Positions 33,901 through 42,359 are shown, numbered from the stretch's first letter. The stretch: 64,000 bases of DNA from Liolophura sinensis (GCF_032854445.1 NC_088307.1:1118001-1182000), one strand, 5' to 3'. Notes: generated from the sequence alone by a model not told the origin. Translations and numbers: made by a program.

Positions 33901-33975
33901 TACAGCGTTTCTGACCCCACGAAGGTTGCCGATATGGAAGTAGAAGTGTTACCGCCAAGGAAGACTGATGCATAG
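15912..33975 (+). CDS. SLC5-family Na+-coupled transporter (SMCT/SMVT type), N-terminus missing
   Basis: Fourteen exons join in one frame (477 residues plus stop): 15912-15977, 16912-16963, 20275-20342, 20894-21048, 21941-22081, 23025-23154, 24886-24974, 25690-25805, 30358-30425, 30793-30879, 31522-31676, 32358-32467, 33226-33344 and 33898-33975. All junctions are GT-AG with compatible phases. Family marks are [81 protein letters not shown] and [10 protein letters not shown], the last holding the paired serines of the family's Na2 site. The fold is the multi-pass LeuT type at the plasma membrane, importing small organic anions or vitamins with Na+. Relatives have about 610-640 residues, so about 130 N-terminal residues (first helices) are unseen. 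The closest fit by motif is SLC5A8/A12/A6; the substrate cannot be fixed from this. Confidence 0.93.
16185..16384 (-). mobile_element. Diverged SINE relic
   Basis: Reverse orientation: TACTGATTGATGTTTAACGC, then TTCTTAAGTATTTGTCTCTG and ATACGACGGTG recall the SINE tail and core. The rest differs and retains CCGAACCCATGACCT, a B-box-like segment. It is old and may be a related subfamily. It lies in the first visible SLC5 intron. Confidence 0.6.
16912..16963 (+). CDS. SLC5 exon: YAPALAL helix
   Basis: A 52-nt exon with acceptor TGTGTTTGTAG and donor GCAG|GTAATC, phase 0 to 1. It encodes [17 protein letters not shown], a conserved SLC5 helix. It joins to the next exon 3.3 kb away across two minisatellites. 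Confidence 0.92.
17078..17880. repeat. 18-bp minisatellite, two blocks
   Basis: Tandem 18-bp units (GTGAAACACTACAGCCAC) at 17078-17310 and 17430-17880, split by about 120 bp of unrelated sequence. The period is a multiple of 3, so both strands stay open (repeating VFHVAV on the minus strand), which is an artefact. Intronic in SLC5. Confidence 0.95.
18370..20080. repeat. 37-bp minisatellite, about 45 copies
   Basis: Tandem units of about 37 bp (CTAGGTGACAATAAGCGGTG plus GACGACGCTTGTGGGGT) with point variants and some rearranged units. It fills most of the intron before the exon at 20275. Confidence 0.95.
20083..20132. repeat. 18-bp short tandem repeat, 3 copies
   Basis: Three copies of CAGTTTGTACAGTGTAA follow the 37-bp array directly and are unrelated to it. 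Confidence 0.85.
20275..20342 (+). CDS. SLC5 exon: VTGLPLW helix
   Basis: Acceptor TTCCTTTCAG and donor GTT|GTAAGT, phase 1 to 0. It encodes [16 protein letters not shown] and VFYTTV, which follows YAPALAL in SLC5 proteins. Confidence 0.92.
20894..21048 (+). CDS. SLC5 exon: [10 protein letters not shown]
   Basis: A 155-nt exon, acceptor TTTTGTGCAG, donor GA|GTAAGT, phase 0 to 2. It encodes [20 protein letters not shown], the most conserved SLC5 block, and a hydrophobic helix, ending at GRIRIA. Confidence 0.95.
21166..21236. repeat. 22-bp short tandem repeat, 3 copies
   Basis: Three copies of CATAGTCATGGCACAAGTGT plus variants. Intronic. Confidence 0.85.
21941..22081 (+). CDS. SLC5 exon: RHTFW / NQAQVQR
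   Basis: Acceptor CTGTTTGAAG, donor CT|GTAAGT, phase 2 to 2. It encodes [34 protein letters not shown] and KKAQL. The DP-RHTFW and NQxQVQR motifs are diagnostic for this SLC5 branch. Confidence 0.95.
23025..23154 (+). CDS. SLC5 exon: helix and extracellular loop
   Basis: Acceptor CATCTTTCAG, donor CAG|GTACGC, phase 2 to 0. It encodes a hydrophobic helix ([19 protein letters not shown]) and the loop [18 protein letters not shown], the CDP loop of SMCT/SMVT. Confidence 0.93.
23775..24425. mobile_element. Foldback (long inverted repeat) element in the SLC5 intron
   Basis: The left arm (about 23775-23930) and right arm (about 24271-24425) are nearly perfect inverse copies of about 150 bp, separated by about 340 bp. 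Both outer ends read ATAATGTCAC(C/T)TTTGTA on their own strand, then ATCACAGCCATATCGTGGCG. No transposase ORF. It resembles a non-autonomous foldback/MITE-type element. No target duplication is clear. Confidence 0.85.
24886..24974 (+). CDS. SLC5 exon: FVMDTL...FSGAL
   Basis: Acceptor CATGTCACAG, donor AG|GTAATT, phase 0 to 2. It encodes [18 protein letters not shown] and [11 protein letters not shown], the helix leading to the Na2-site serines. Confidence 0.95.
25385..25622 (-). mobile_element. SINE, near full length, with short target duplication
   Basis: Reverse copy from ATTTATTTGATTGGTGTTTT to AGCCACGGAGGCTCC. TTTAATTGAT lies on both sides, a probable target duplication of 10 bp. The centre has a small rearrangement (CACTTACGGCCACTTACTTA). 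Intronic in SLC5, 70 bp before an acceptor. Confidence 0.9.
25690..25805 (+). CDS. SLC5 exon: [10 protein letters not shown], Na2-site helix
   Basis: Acceptor TATTTTACAG, donor CTAG|GTGAGT, phase 2 to 1. The Ser codon is completed across the junction, giving [13 protein letters not shown]. The paired serines correspond by family position to the Na2 coordinating residues of SLC5 transporters. The exon ends in a charged cytosolic loop ([11 protein letters not shown]). Confidence 0.95.
25853..26081. repeat. 33-bp minisatellite, 7 copies
   Basis: Seven almost identical 33-bp units (GTGTACAGGTCATAGCAAAG plus TAATGTAACTAAT) begin about 45 bp after the SLC5 donor at 25805. The near identity implies recent expansion. 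Confidence 0.97.
26268..27400 (-). repeat. Dispersed repeat R1, copy 2, with nested SINE
   Basis: Reverse-strand copy of the element at 7560-8770, collinear with it across most of its length. The ATG-ADFRP start is at about 27180 on the minus strand and a stop follows after about 28 codons. A SINE interrupts it at 26545-26681. It lies inside the large SLC5 intron between 25805 and 30358. Confidence 0.8.
26545..26681 (-). mobile_element. Truncated SINE nested in R1, 13-bp target duplication
   Basis: Starts with TATTTATTTATTTCATTGGT and stops at CTCAGGTTGCTGTCAGAC. The direct repeat AAGCGTCATCAGT flanks it at 26532-26544 and 26682-26694. The SINE therefore inserted after R1 and was 5'-truncated on insertion. 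Confidence 0.92.
27450..29300 (-). pseudogene. Decayed non-LTR retrotransposon
   Basis: On the minus strand, the open frame at 28484-28056 carries a motif close to the end of a LINE endonuclease ([14 protein letters not shown], where the SDH core is typical) and the linker motif [10 protein letters not shown] seen before RT in jockey/CR1-like elements. Sequence on both sides ([19 protein letters not shown]) is in shifted frames with stops. No intact RT is visible. Intronic in SLC5. Confidence 0.65.
30305..30380. repeat. 38-bp tandem duplication carrying an SLC5 splice acceptor
   Basis: Units 30305-30342 and 30343-30380 differ at one base. Each contains a pyrimidine tract, CAG, and the first coding bases (CTGTTGTGGTTGGAGCGG). 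Only the second CAG (exon start 30358) keeps the frame. Use of the first would insert 38 nt and reach a stop at the TAA in GGGTTTAACC. Confidence 0.97.
30358..30425 (+). CDS. SLC5 exon: [10 protein letters not shown] helix
   Basis: Donor CAG|GTAGGT, phase 1 to 0. It encodes [19 protein letters not shown] and SVLQ. The acceptor is duplicated 38 bp upstream; the downstream copy is chosen because it maintains the frame. Confidence 0.93.
30793..30879 (+). CDS. SLC5 exon: [16 protein letters not shown]
   Basis: Acceptor GCCTTTCAG, donor TAC|GTAAGT, phase 0 to 0. It encodes [20 protein letters not shown] and MLFPWANKY, a highly conserved SLC5 helix pair. Confidence 0.95.
31293..31410 (+). pseudogene. 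Relic copies of the following SLC5 exon
   Basis: Two stretches upstream of the exon at 31522 resemble its 5' end: 31345-31405 (CAGGGGACATATGCAGGTTT, reading [12 protein letters not shown], with a GGGTAGGG donor-like end) and 31293-31340 (GGCGTAAGCTGGTTTGCTGC). Both follow a CAG. They look like decayed tandem exon duplicates. Neither carries the full exon. Confidence 0.55.
31522..31676 (+). CDS. SLC5 exon: [19 protein letters not shown] and extracellular loop
   Basis: Acceptor TATCCGCCAG, donor AC|GTAAGT, phase 0 to 2. It encodes a helix with [10 protein letters not shown], followed by the loop [18 protein letters not shown] with two N-glycosylation-type sites (NNVT, NSTT). LWVGI and the Pro-rich loop are typical of SMCT/SMVT. 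Confidence 0.94.
31716..32070 (+). mobile_element. SINE family B, full length, 12-bp target duplication
   Basis: tRNA-like head (GGCCCGGATAGCACAGTTGG, B box GGATCAATCCT), a body with GAGGAAGTTGTAACTTCCTC and AGTATAATGGCTCGGG, and a tail TTCGACGTTAAACCCCAAGC then ACTCACTCAC. TCTAGCTGTTGA flanks it at 31704-31715 and 32071-32082. Inserted in an SLC5 intron. Other copies are at 9315 and 46218. Confidence 0.92.
32358..32467 (+). CDS. SLC5 exon: QYYSLMAV...GLAVSAVTG helix
   Basis: Acceptor AAATCTACAG, donor ACAG|GTAAGG, phase 2 to 1. It encodes [17 protein letters not shown] and a hydrophobic helix ending VSAVTG. A homologous exon on the other strand lies at 37637-37700. Confidence 0.94.
32757..33024 (+). 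mobile_element. Full-length SINE with 9-bp target duplication
   Basis: Complete, little-diverged copy from AAGGGGCCTCCGTGGCTCAG to CAAATAAATAAA. TATATTACT flanks it on both sides. Intronic in SLC5. Confidence 0.92.
33226..33344 (+). CDS. SLC5 exon: [17 protein letters not shown]
   Basis: Acceptor CATTTAAG, donor GGA|GTGAGT, phase 1 to 0. It encodes [20 protein letters not shown] and a basic end (RCGVNKKG). The NP-LICPxFD segment is the conserved cytosolic region of SMVT/SMCT. Confidence 0.93.
33898..33975 (+). CDS. SLC5 last exon, proximal form
   Basis: Acceptor TTCACTTCAG, phase 0, 25 codons and stop TAG. It encodes an acidic C-tail ([17 protein letters not shown] then LPPRKTDA). Poly(A) signals follow at 34364-34377. 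Confidence 0.9.
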   Translation, partial: TYSVSDPTKVADMEVEVLPPRKTDA

Positions 33976-34363
33976 TGATTATGTCATTCCTGAACCCCGT
34001 GTGATGTAAAACATACATGATCACGTTCACTTCCTTGACTCATGTAGTTTGTGCAAGAATCTTAAAGAGTGGCAAGGCCGGGTTGACAGCTGATGTATCG
34101 GAAAGGGAAAAATGTTTTGCCCGTGCCATGGAAGATCGGAACATCACAAGGCTGTTTATCTGTTAATTTTTAAAATTGCTTAATTAATTTTTTGTGTTTA
34201 ATATTCTCATCTAAAATTGTTTGTAGTATAGAATGCAGTATATTCAGTGGTGATAATGTAATAATGTAATTGTGACATATAACCAATCAAAGTAATGTTA
34301 ATCGTGTAATCTTATATGCTAATCAATAATGTTTTTTCACTCATGCATATTCAAGACCTTAAT

Positions 34364-34377
34364 AATAAAAAAATAAA
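34364..34377 (+). terminator. Poly(A) signals for SLC5, proximal form
   Basis: Two overlapping-range AATAAA hexamers (34364-34369 and 34372-34377), about 390 bp after the stop codon. Confidence 0.7.
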
Positions 34378-34429
34378 GTGATACTGATATGAAACGTTTT
34401 AGCTAATCCAGCTTCATTGAATTTTCAAA

Positions 34430-34565
34430 GATATGCTGGCTTCCACTTCTTGCTGTACGATTGTCGTGTATTTCACACCGAGGTCTCCCCGGTGTTCACG
34501 CACCATAATGTTTTACAAATAAATTATTTGCACTAGCGCGTAAAACACTAATCAAATATATAATT
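34430..34565 (+). mobile_element. SINE, truncated and diverged
   Basis: Begins ATATGCTGGCTTCCACTTCT, keeps CCCGGTGTTCACGCACCATA and the tail GCGTAAAACACTAATCAAAT. Its centre is shortened relative to the family. Confidence 0.75.
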
Positions 34566-34569
34566 ACAC

Positions 34570-36140
34570 AAGTTTCAAAGACAAAGAAGACGACCCATGA
34601 CTCTGTAAGTTAATATATCAACTAAAATGTGGCTACTATGCATCAGAGTACATTTGTGAAATAAACAAACCAGGGAACGTGTTATTTGTTACAATTTAAA
34701 GGAATACAGAATCGATTCTGATTGGCTCGTGTGAGAGATACGCAAGCCTAGGATGTGCGTTGCCAATGCCGATTTTTTCGTATGTTATCTTAAGCAGTGA
34801 ATATTTAACCCAGGAAACCCTATCTCCACTGTTAACCAATCAGGGACGATTCTGTATCCGATCACGTCAGTATTTACACGAACAATTACAATAAAACCCT
34901 AACTGAGGTAAACTGACAAGATGCTGTATTTCTCCTGATACTCGTGACTATTTGCGAATCATCACTTTCTCGTCGGCGTTATGCTTTTGCTCTCTACTCT
35001 GTAAGTCTTTTTATTAAAATGTAATATGGTCTTAACTTTGGGGAAATCGAACTTTACAGGCAGCAAAGACAATTAAATAACTGACAAACATATCCACCTT
35101 TGATGCTGACTGATTTTCACTGCTAAAGTAAGCCATTCTATGTCGCATTGTATGTCGCATCGTGTGTAGCATTGGTGGAAGGCAAGCCATGTTTTGACAA
35201 CTTCATGCCTCCAACACCACACAAGCCTCCCTACGAGATACATTAAACATTCCATGCGACTAAGGCCCCGAAAGCAGTGGCTTCGCAGGGTATCTGGAGA
35301 ATTACCAGTCCGAGAATTGTACTGTAGCAACAAAAGCTCGTTTAACTCCCAGAATACACGACAGCTTAGAACGTGAGTCAGTTCGCGTGGTCGCACGACG
35401 TTGGTCAAAGTCACTGAAGGTCATACGAGTTCAATATTGACTGGAAAACTGGGAAACACCTGGAGTACGAGTCCGAATGAGTTGAGTCGTTACTTCACAT
35501 ACACGGCCACTTAGGACACAGCTGTCGAGTTGAGTGGAGTTGTCTCTGAAGTCCTCGTGTATGTAGAGGAAGGTTGTAAAGTGAATGACGGATCCTTATA
35601 ACATATCACAGAAGCAGATATAGACTTTATTTTCCCAAGCCATACAAAATCAGTGTACAACATAAAAAGCAGTATAAGCATAAAAAACATTAAAAACAAA
35701 AACACCAAAATTTCCTTGTATCTGGAATTGATATATTACCGTGCGTTAGACGTTGGTATTATCACACTTTCTCTGGTCACTCTATACTGAATAATCGTTA
35801 ATGAGTTGATCTATGTTTTAGACATTTAGTATATAAACAAATCAACACAAAATAAATCCATGCAAAACAAACCAACAGCTGAGATTTATAAATGCATTAG
35901 GACACATTACAAAACAATGATGTGAATTCCCTTTTGGAGGGCCTACAGCTAGCTACACGTACATTTGTATCATCTCACGAGAAATAGAGCAAAAAGACGT
36001 CTTTATAACAGATACACGTGTCACAATATAATACTGGTAGAAATTTGGCCCAAATGAAAGTCAAAAATGAATCAACTGAAAATATATTGTATGTAGATAA
36101 AGGGAAACAATGTAAGTACATGGGCGTGTATATAGCAATT
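34570..36140. other. No gene recognised
   Basis: Between the SLC5 poly(A) signals and the 18-bp array. AT-rich, with short unsupported ORFs on both strands. If the distal last exon at 37316 is real, this is part of a long intron. Confidence 0.5.
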
Positions 36141-36146
36141 CGTCTG

Positions 36147-36975
36147 GCAAAATGTCCCGTCTGGCAAAATGTCCCGTCTGACATCGTGCCCCGTCTGACA
36201 TTGTGCCCCGTCTGGCAAAATGTCCCGTCTGGCATCGTGCCCCGTCTGACATCGTGCCCCGTCTGGCAAAATGTCCTGTCTGGCACCGTGCCCCGTCTGG
36301 CAAAATGTCCCGTTTGGCAAAATGTCCTGTCTGGCAATATGTCCCGTCTGGCATCGTGCCCCGTCTGGCATCGTGCCCCGTCTGGCATCGTGCCCCGTCT
36401 GACAAAATGTCCCGTCTGACAAAATGTCCCGTCTGGCATCGTGCCCCGTCTGACATCGTGCCCCGTCTGGCAAAATGTCCCGTCTGGTGTCATGTCACAT
36501 CTGGCATCGTGTCCCGTCTATCAATGTGTCCTATTAAGCAAAATGTAACCCTGTCTGGCAAAATGTCACGTCTGGCATCGTGGCCCGTCTGAAAATGTGT
36601 CCTGTCTGGGAAAATATCCCGTCTGGTATCGTGCCTGGCCTGGCATCGTGCCCTTTCAAGTAGCGTGTGCTGTCTGGCAAAATGTCCTGTCTGGCAAAGT
36701 GTCCTGTCAAGCAATTTGTCCTGTCAGTCAACTCGCCCTGTCTGGTAAAGTGTCCTGTCTGTCAATGTTCCGTCAGGCAACGAGTCCGGTCCGGCAATGT
36801 GTCCTGTCTGGCAATGTGCTTTGTCAGTCAACTCGACCTGCCTGGTAAAGTGTCCTGTCTGTCAATGCCCCGTCAGGCAACGCGTCCGGTCCGGAAATGT
36901 GTCCTGTCTGGTTATGTGCTTTGTCATTCAACTCGCCCTGTCAGTCAACTCTCCCTGTCTGGCAAAGTGTCCCTT
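36147..36975. repeat. 18-bp minisatellite, about 45 units
   Basis: Units built on CGTCTGGCAAAATGTCCC, mixed with CATCGTGCCCCGTCTGG variants of the same length, then diverging to CTGTCAGTCAACTCGCC forms. All six frames are partly open because the unit is a multiple of 3 without stops, so the several ORFs of 110-170 codons here are artefacts. Confidence 0.95.
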
Positions 36976-37315
36976 GGATTAGCAGCAATACAGCATACGT
37001 AACCATGAGCTAAAACTTGTTCACGACTGGCGAATCAATCTCCATTTCGAAGTACTGAGGGGCAGTATTAACTTAATAATTCTGGAAATAAATTCAAAAC
37101 TGGTATTTATAAATATATTGAAATAAAGCAGTGGTTAAGAAAAAATAAGAACTTTGTCGTGAGGTATTGAAAATCTGACGTTTAGAGAACGCCGAAAATT
37201 ATATTATAATTTCAGTGGTAACTTAATTTCGCTGAAGAGTCAGTATCGAAGGAAATTCTGCACAGGCATTATGTTAAGGCTAACCTGTCAACAACTCTTA
37301 CATCCTTCCTTCCAG

Positions 37316-37390
37316 GCCGACGGTTCTTTAGCAAGCAGCGGTTCAACAGTGAGCGATACGGATCTGCTCCTAGTGGATGAGGTTGTTTAA
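37316..37390 (+). CDS. Possible alternative last exon of SLC5
   Basis: A strong acceptor (ACATCCTTCCTTCCAG) is followed in phase 0 by 24 codons and TAA. The tail reads ADGSLASSGSTVSDTDLL then LVDEVV, acidic and Ser-rich like a transporter C-tail. The phase equals that of the proximal last exon, so it could be spliced to the exon ending at 33344. The final DEVV resembles a class III PDZ ligand. There is no canonical poly(A) signal close by. Inferred only. Confidence 0.4.
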   Translation, partial: ADGSLASSGSTVSDTDLLLVDEVV

Positions 37391-37636
37391 GACCTAAAGC
37401 AATATGATTTTATTGGACAGCTTCACCCGGCAATGTGTACTTTGTAACATTGTCTCATGGCTACGTAACCAAAAATTTAAATAACGCAAATTAAATAGAT
37501 AACGATTTCAAGGAACATTGGGCCAAGCCCTGACAAGCAGTGACATATGTAAGACCAAGACAAACTCAAAGTTAATTCCCGCTAAATAAGGACCCTGCTC
37601 CCTGACCACACAAGAGCTATCGTCGGCCATTCTTAC

Positions 37637-37700
37637 ATGTCATGGCGCTGACCAGTAGCCCGGCAACAACACTGATGATGACGGAAAACAGGGCGTAGTA
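37637..37700 (-). CDS. Single exon of a second SLC5 paralogue, antisense
   Basis: On the minus strand, acceptor CTATCCTTGCAG, then 64 nt in one frame (YYALFSVIISVVAGLLVSAM then T), and donor T|GTAAGA in phase 1. It aligns with the end of the + strand exon at 32358-32467 ([20 protein letters not shown]) and ends in the same phase. Neither the preceding nor following exon could be found nearby on this strand, so it may be a relic or part of a gene with large introns. Confidence 0.65.
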
Positions 37701-38463
37701 CTGCAAGGATAGATGGTAAAGCGGAAGAAGTGGGTTGGAGGCGGTGGTGACAGGTGTGCTTAGTCTGGAGAAAAACTAACCAAACAGGCAGATATTCACA
37801 TGTGCATCGTCATTTTAAGATATACTTTGAAAACAAACAACAGCATCAAAGTGTCCTTACGTATTTTTCACAAATACGAAAGAAGGAGAAGAGATCACAG
37901 AAAGAGATAAATAAAAAAGGGGAAAACGCTTTGGGAAACTCACCAAGTATATAAATAACGTAGTTGAAATACTGATTGTTCAGTATTTCGTGTTAGCAGT
38001 GATTCTATATGTTCCTGCTGAAGGAAGGCAGGGTAGAGAGGTGAGAACGGAAGTCAGGTGGGGATGAGAAAGTGAGAAATGATACTGACAACCTTGTTAT
38101 CTCCTGACACTCCAAATTATCGGACCAGGAATCAGTTTCATGAAGATTAGTTAATTTTGAGTAGCCCAAAGTCCAGGTCTCATCTCTATCACATGTGTTG
38201 TTATATAGTACACTACAGTTAGTGTTAACTTACATGTCGCAAAGTGTGCGTCTTTAAAGTAGTCTCTAGTCCAAATTCCACATCGCGTCAAATGGGTAAT
38301 TTACACAGTTTCTGATAACAGGCACATTGCAAACGAAAATTAGTAGAACTCCTGTCTCATATAGTTTGTTCTCAGTAACAACCTATCGTACCTAAATTCC
38401 TGGCCCAAGGATTGCGTTACAAAGCTGTCTTAGACTTAAGTCAAATGTAGTTTCATTAGTCTA

Positions 38464-39430
38464 AGAGCTAGCTGAGATTTATTTGACATACAAGCTATAA
38501 AAGCTTTGACTGTTTGGTGGGGAAGAGGTAGCCTACCTGACTACAGAACCCCTTGTCTTAACTGCAGTCAGTCTTGGGTGGGGTAGTGGGGCTCTTTCTA
38601 ATTACAACCAACTCAGTTTTATTTGACCTAGCGCCTGTAAGGATGACACCAATAATACATTGTAGGGAAAGTCACACTAATTATGAATCTGCAACTTCAG
38701 ACAAAATTTCGTGGTGGAAAGGCCACTGAAGATATTTTAATTAGTGCTAATTAAGGAAAACCTATAACATTGAAATCAGATGAAATATTGAGCTCGGTGT
38801 AAATATCAAGAATCGCCAACTTAAGACAAGATTATGCGGTGGAAAGGTCACGTGAGACAAGGTCAGAGGTGCATTTGGACCTAATGGCATTTGACTCTAC
38901 TTTAATTAACAAAGATCCTACAGGACTGAAAATTTGAGGAAAATGTCGAATTCGATCTCGTCATCAATAACCATCAGCTTAAGACAAGATTATGTGGGGG
39001 GAAAAGTCACTTAAGACAAGGTCAAAGGTTCATTCGCACAGAATGACTTTTGATTCTGCTTTAATTGACATTTATGTTGAACCTGCAGTTCTGAGCTCGG
39101 GTGGAAAATATAGAATTTGATTCCTTCATTCATATTCACCAACTTAAGACAGGATTATGTGGTGAAAAAGGTTACTTAAGACAAGGTCAAAAGTCTATTT
39201 GTACTGAATGATCTTTTACTGCCATGTGAATGGTGGGCAAATAGCCTACCTTGCCACGAATGTAGCTTGAATAGAATTCATATGTCAGATGTCACATATG
39301 GAGGTAGAATAGAATGGAGGTAGAACAGAATTCTACCAAAACTTGAATCTGGTGGAAAATGTAGTTTTGATCTCTCCATCAAAAATCATCAACTAGGACC
39401 AGCCGGTGGGGAAGAAGAATCTCTTAAGAG
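38464..39430 (+). repeat. Left arm of a large inverted repeat
   Basis: Reverse-complement similarity to 44340-45275, for example AGCTGAGATT, GAGGTAGCCTACCTGACTAC, CACCAATAATACATTGT and CACACTAATTATGA are shared. Within the arm a unit of about 200-250 bp (caacttaagacaagattatg, then ggtcacttaagacaaggtca) repeats four times in diverged form. A further inverted match lies at about 39860-39990 versus 43035-43155. Confidence 0.85.
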
Positions 39431-39912
39431 AGGGTCACTTGCGAATCTATAGAGAGAGAGGAGCACTATATTAAAATGTTGTGTCTTTTCCAGGATGGTT
39501 GATAATTAAATAAACATCTTGATTACACTCGATTACAGTAATGAGCTGTTTATTCCATCCTGAAGCAGAGGTACATTGCAAGTCTCTGATACCATATAAC
39601 TGAACTTGTCAATCTCATGAATGAAAACTCATGAAGGACATTCACAAATAAATTTAAAAAAAAAAAAGAAAAATGCCTCCACATAGAAGGTATGCGGCAC
39701 CATTGGTAATTTGCTTCTGCTTATGAAAAAGTGGACTCGCACAATGGTAAAGCAGGATTGTAACACAAATGAATATTACTCGTTTCCTGGAGATTCAGAG
39801 ATACGGTACATTATAGATAAATATGTTTATGCTAATTGCTTTACGCCTCCTTTGTATGCGAGGTTCGCTCTCTGGCCATGTGAATGATGTGCCACCTCTG
39901 TGTTGTCTTTGT

Positions 39913-40044
39913 TTATTTAATGTTTAACCTACCAGACCTTTCTCCCAATGCAAAATCAGCTTTGAAGTCAAGCATTGGAGGTGCGCTATAAACGTCTCCC
40001 GATGTCCGAATGACTAAGTAGTTATAACGGATTGCTTTCATCAT
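39913..40044 (-). other. 43-codon ORF inside inverted-repeat sequence
   Basis: ATG to TAA on the minus strand (starts MMKAIRYNYLVIRTSG). Part of it resembles 43036-43070 on the + strand, so it is probably repeat sequence and not a host gene. Confidence 0.25.
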
Positions 40045-40119
40045 GTCGTCTGGATCAAGCTAAGCCAAAACGGGCTGGGGAATTATTGCTTATGAAACCT
40101 TGATGGGTATAAGTTTGGA

Positions 40120-40410
40120 TGAGTATAGATGTGGCATGTTATATTCCCTTCCTCAGGGCAACTCCTCATAATGCATGTTACATTCCCTTCCTCAGGGCCA
40201 CTCCTTATAATGCATGTTACATTCCCTTCCTCAGGGCCACTCCTCATAATGCATGTTACATTCCCTTCCTCAGGGCCACTCCTCATAATGCATGTTACAT
40301 TCCCTTCCTCAGGGCCACTCCTCATAATGCATGTTACATTCCCTTCCTCATGGCCACTCCTCATAATGCATGTTACATTCCCTTCCTCATGGCCACTCCT
40401 CATAGTGCGC
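40120..40410. repeat. 39-bp minisatellite, 7 copies
   Basis: Units CATGTTACATTCCCTTCCTC plus AGGGCCACTCCTCATAATG, nearly identical, with a CTCATGG variant in the last two. The period is a multiple of 3, so ORFs on both strands here are artefacts. Confidence 0.97.
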
Positions 40411-40689
40411 GTAGCACATTATTGTACTCCATTTCCAAAAAGGGCAAGGATGTTCATTATTCAGAAAGAAAACTAGGCATATTCCAGGGGGGGGGGGGGG
40501 GTGACATAGAATCATTAACTTTGTGGCTTGCCCTATTAGAGATCTAGCCTCACAGGAAAAACAGCCCCTAAATTATAGTATCAAAAATTCCTACTTTGCT
40601 TTCGCATACTGATGTGCTACACAGTAAGTAGACATGATCCCTGGTGAAGAATGTAGTTACATCATGAAACGTCAATTTCCTCTCATATC

Positions 40690-42354
40690 TAGAGGGTGAG
40701 TCTGTCGATGATCATACTGACCTGTCATGTGTTCTGTTCGCTACTCGGTATTTACGAGGCTGTAGATCTTATACAGGAGATAGGTGGGGACACTCATACA
40801 GCCAAAGCTGATATATAATCAGCTTTCATATTGCTACCGGCTATTCCATTTGACTTTGATCACCTTGAGGTTTCATTCCAAGGTAAGTTCTAGTTTGATA
40901 AGAGCCTTCCAATGGGATATTCGATTTCCTGTGCCATCTTTGAGAAATGCAGCATGTTTATAGCACACCTGGTCAGACAGATATCTCAACACAGAGGGAT
41001 ACTAAAATACCTGGATGACTTCCTGCTCATTGGTGAATCAAAAGCAACCTGTCAACATATACTTGATAGATTTGCGCAGATTTGTGATGCATTAGGTATA
41101 CCGATAGAACATAAAAAGACTGGAGGGCCATCAAAAAAATGGCTATTTTTGGGCTTGAAATTTGACACAGAATGTAATCAAATGCAGCTGGCAGAAAACA
41201 AACTTGGACTGTTCAGTGCAGATGTACAGTCTTGCCTCCAGTCATAACTTGGGTCGCTTAATTTTACCTGTCGTGCAGTAAAACCGTGTAGGCCATTTTG
41301 TAGACGGTTAATAGATGCAATATCGCGTGTCAGGAAGCCACACAATTTTATATGGGTAGCTTCAGGAATGCATAAAGATTTACAGATGTGACAAAAAATT
41401 TTGTTTGAATTTAATGGCACGTCATATTTCTTGAGCAGATTTTAGCTCTCAAATCGCAGCCTACAGCTATACACTGATGCCTCTGGGTCAGTTGGCCTTG
41501 GTGCTATTACATGGGATATTGGATGTGCGGTGCGTGGCCACAGGAATGGGATTACACACGCAGAGATCTCCAGGGATATCACGTTTCTGGAAACCCTTCA
41601 AATAGCTCTTGCTATCATGGTGTGAGGTAAAATTACTCTCAAATAAGGAGGTGGTTTTTCACTGTGGCAACAGTTCAGTTGTTGCAATCATAAACAGGGC
41701 AACTTCTAAGTCTAGTAGAGTGATGACAGTTATAAGGTCCATGACATTACAATGCATGACACACAACATCCTGCTAAGATGTGTGCATGTCCCTAGGCTT
41801 GAAAATAACATAGTTGATTCCTTGTCTCTTTTGCAGCTTTCCAGGTTCAGGAAATTTGCGCCCCGGACAGACAGGGCAGCTACACCTAGCTGGGACATCT
41901 TTTGATAGAGGCACACCGTTTACTTCAGAGCGCTTTGGCCTAACGCACTTGGAAGGTTTGTAATACAGGCAGAAAATCTTTCACAACCTTCAGGTATATT
42001 TATAACTTGCCCCAGTTGTGGCCAGGTCCATGATCCATGTGCTTCAGGAAAACCCTTTGCTAATGCCCTGTTGTCACATTATGTGGTCCTGTATGCTACC
42101 GAGGCTAGTATGGCGTTGGGTACAGAATCTGGTAGCCAGTGACAAAGCTCGAAGGAAGGTCAACAAAAAAAGTTGGGCTTAAATGCGCGGCCAGAGAAGA
42201 TACAATGATAACACGTGAGTTCCTAACTCACACAATCCGTGGCTTGTTCAGGTCAGACGGAAGACACTTATCAGATATCGGCAAAGACATCCTGAATTTA
42301 GATTTCCAGTATGCTCTGGAATCTCTCATACCTATTGGAGAGTGTTTGTGGTGA
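40690..42354 (+). pseudogene. Decayed tyrosine-recombinase-type (Ngaro/DIRS-like) retroelement
   Basis: Order on +: RT entry at about 40740-40880 (TAKADI, stop, SAFILLPAIP); RT core 40912-41247 (LPMGYSISCAIFEKCS, YLDDFLLIG as the catalytic motif, KKWLFLGLKFDTE); RNase H at about 41450-41905 (LYTDASGSVGLGAITWD, then VFHCGNSSVVAIINRATS, HVPRLENNIVDSLS, LSRFRKFAPRTD); and a tail at 42139-42354 (IRGLFRSDGRHLSDIGKDIL), like the SGNH-hydrolase-type end of some Ngaro elements. The RNase H pattern with NNI-D-LSRFQ is typical of YR retroelements. Stops and frame changes split it, and no recombinase ORF was found. It lies between the inverted arms at 38464 and 44340. Confidence 0.75.
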
Positions 42355-42359
42355 GTCAT

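Noticed and set aside
35073-35414. 113-codon minus-strand ORF
   Set aside because: No domain, no repeat relation, and no splice or promoter support; its length is within chance.
36018-36592. ORFs of 110-170 codons on both strands (DARRGTMPDG and CPVWQNVPSG repeats)
   Set aside because: Read-through of the 18-bp array in all frames.
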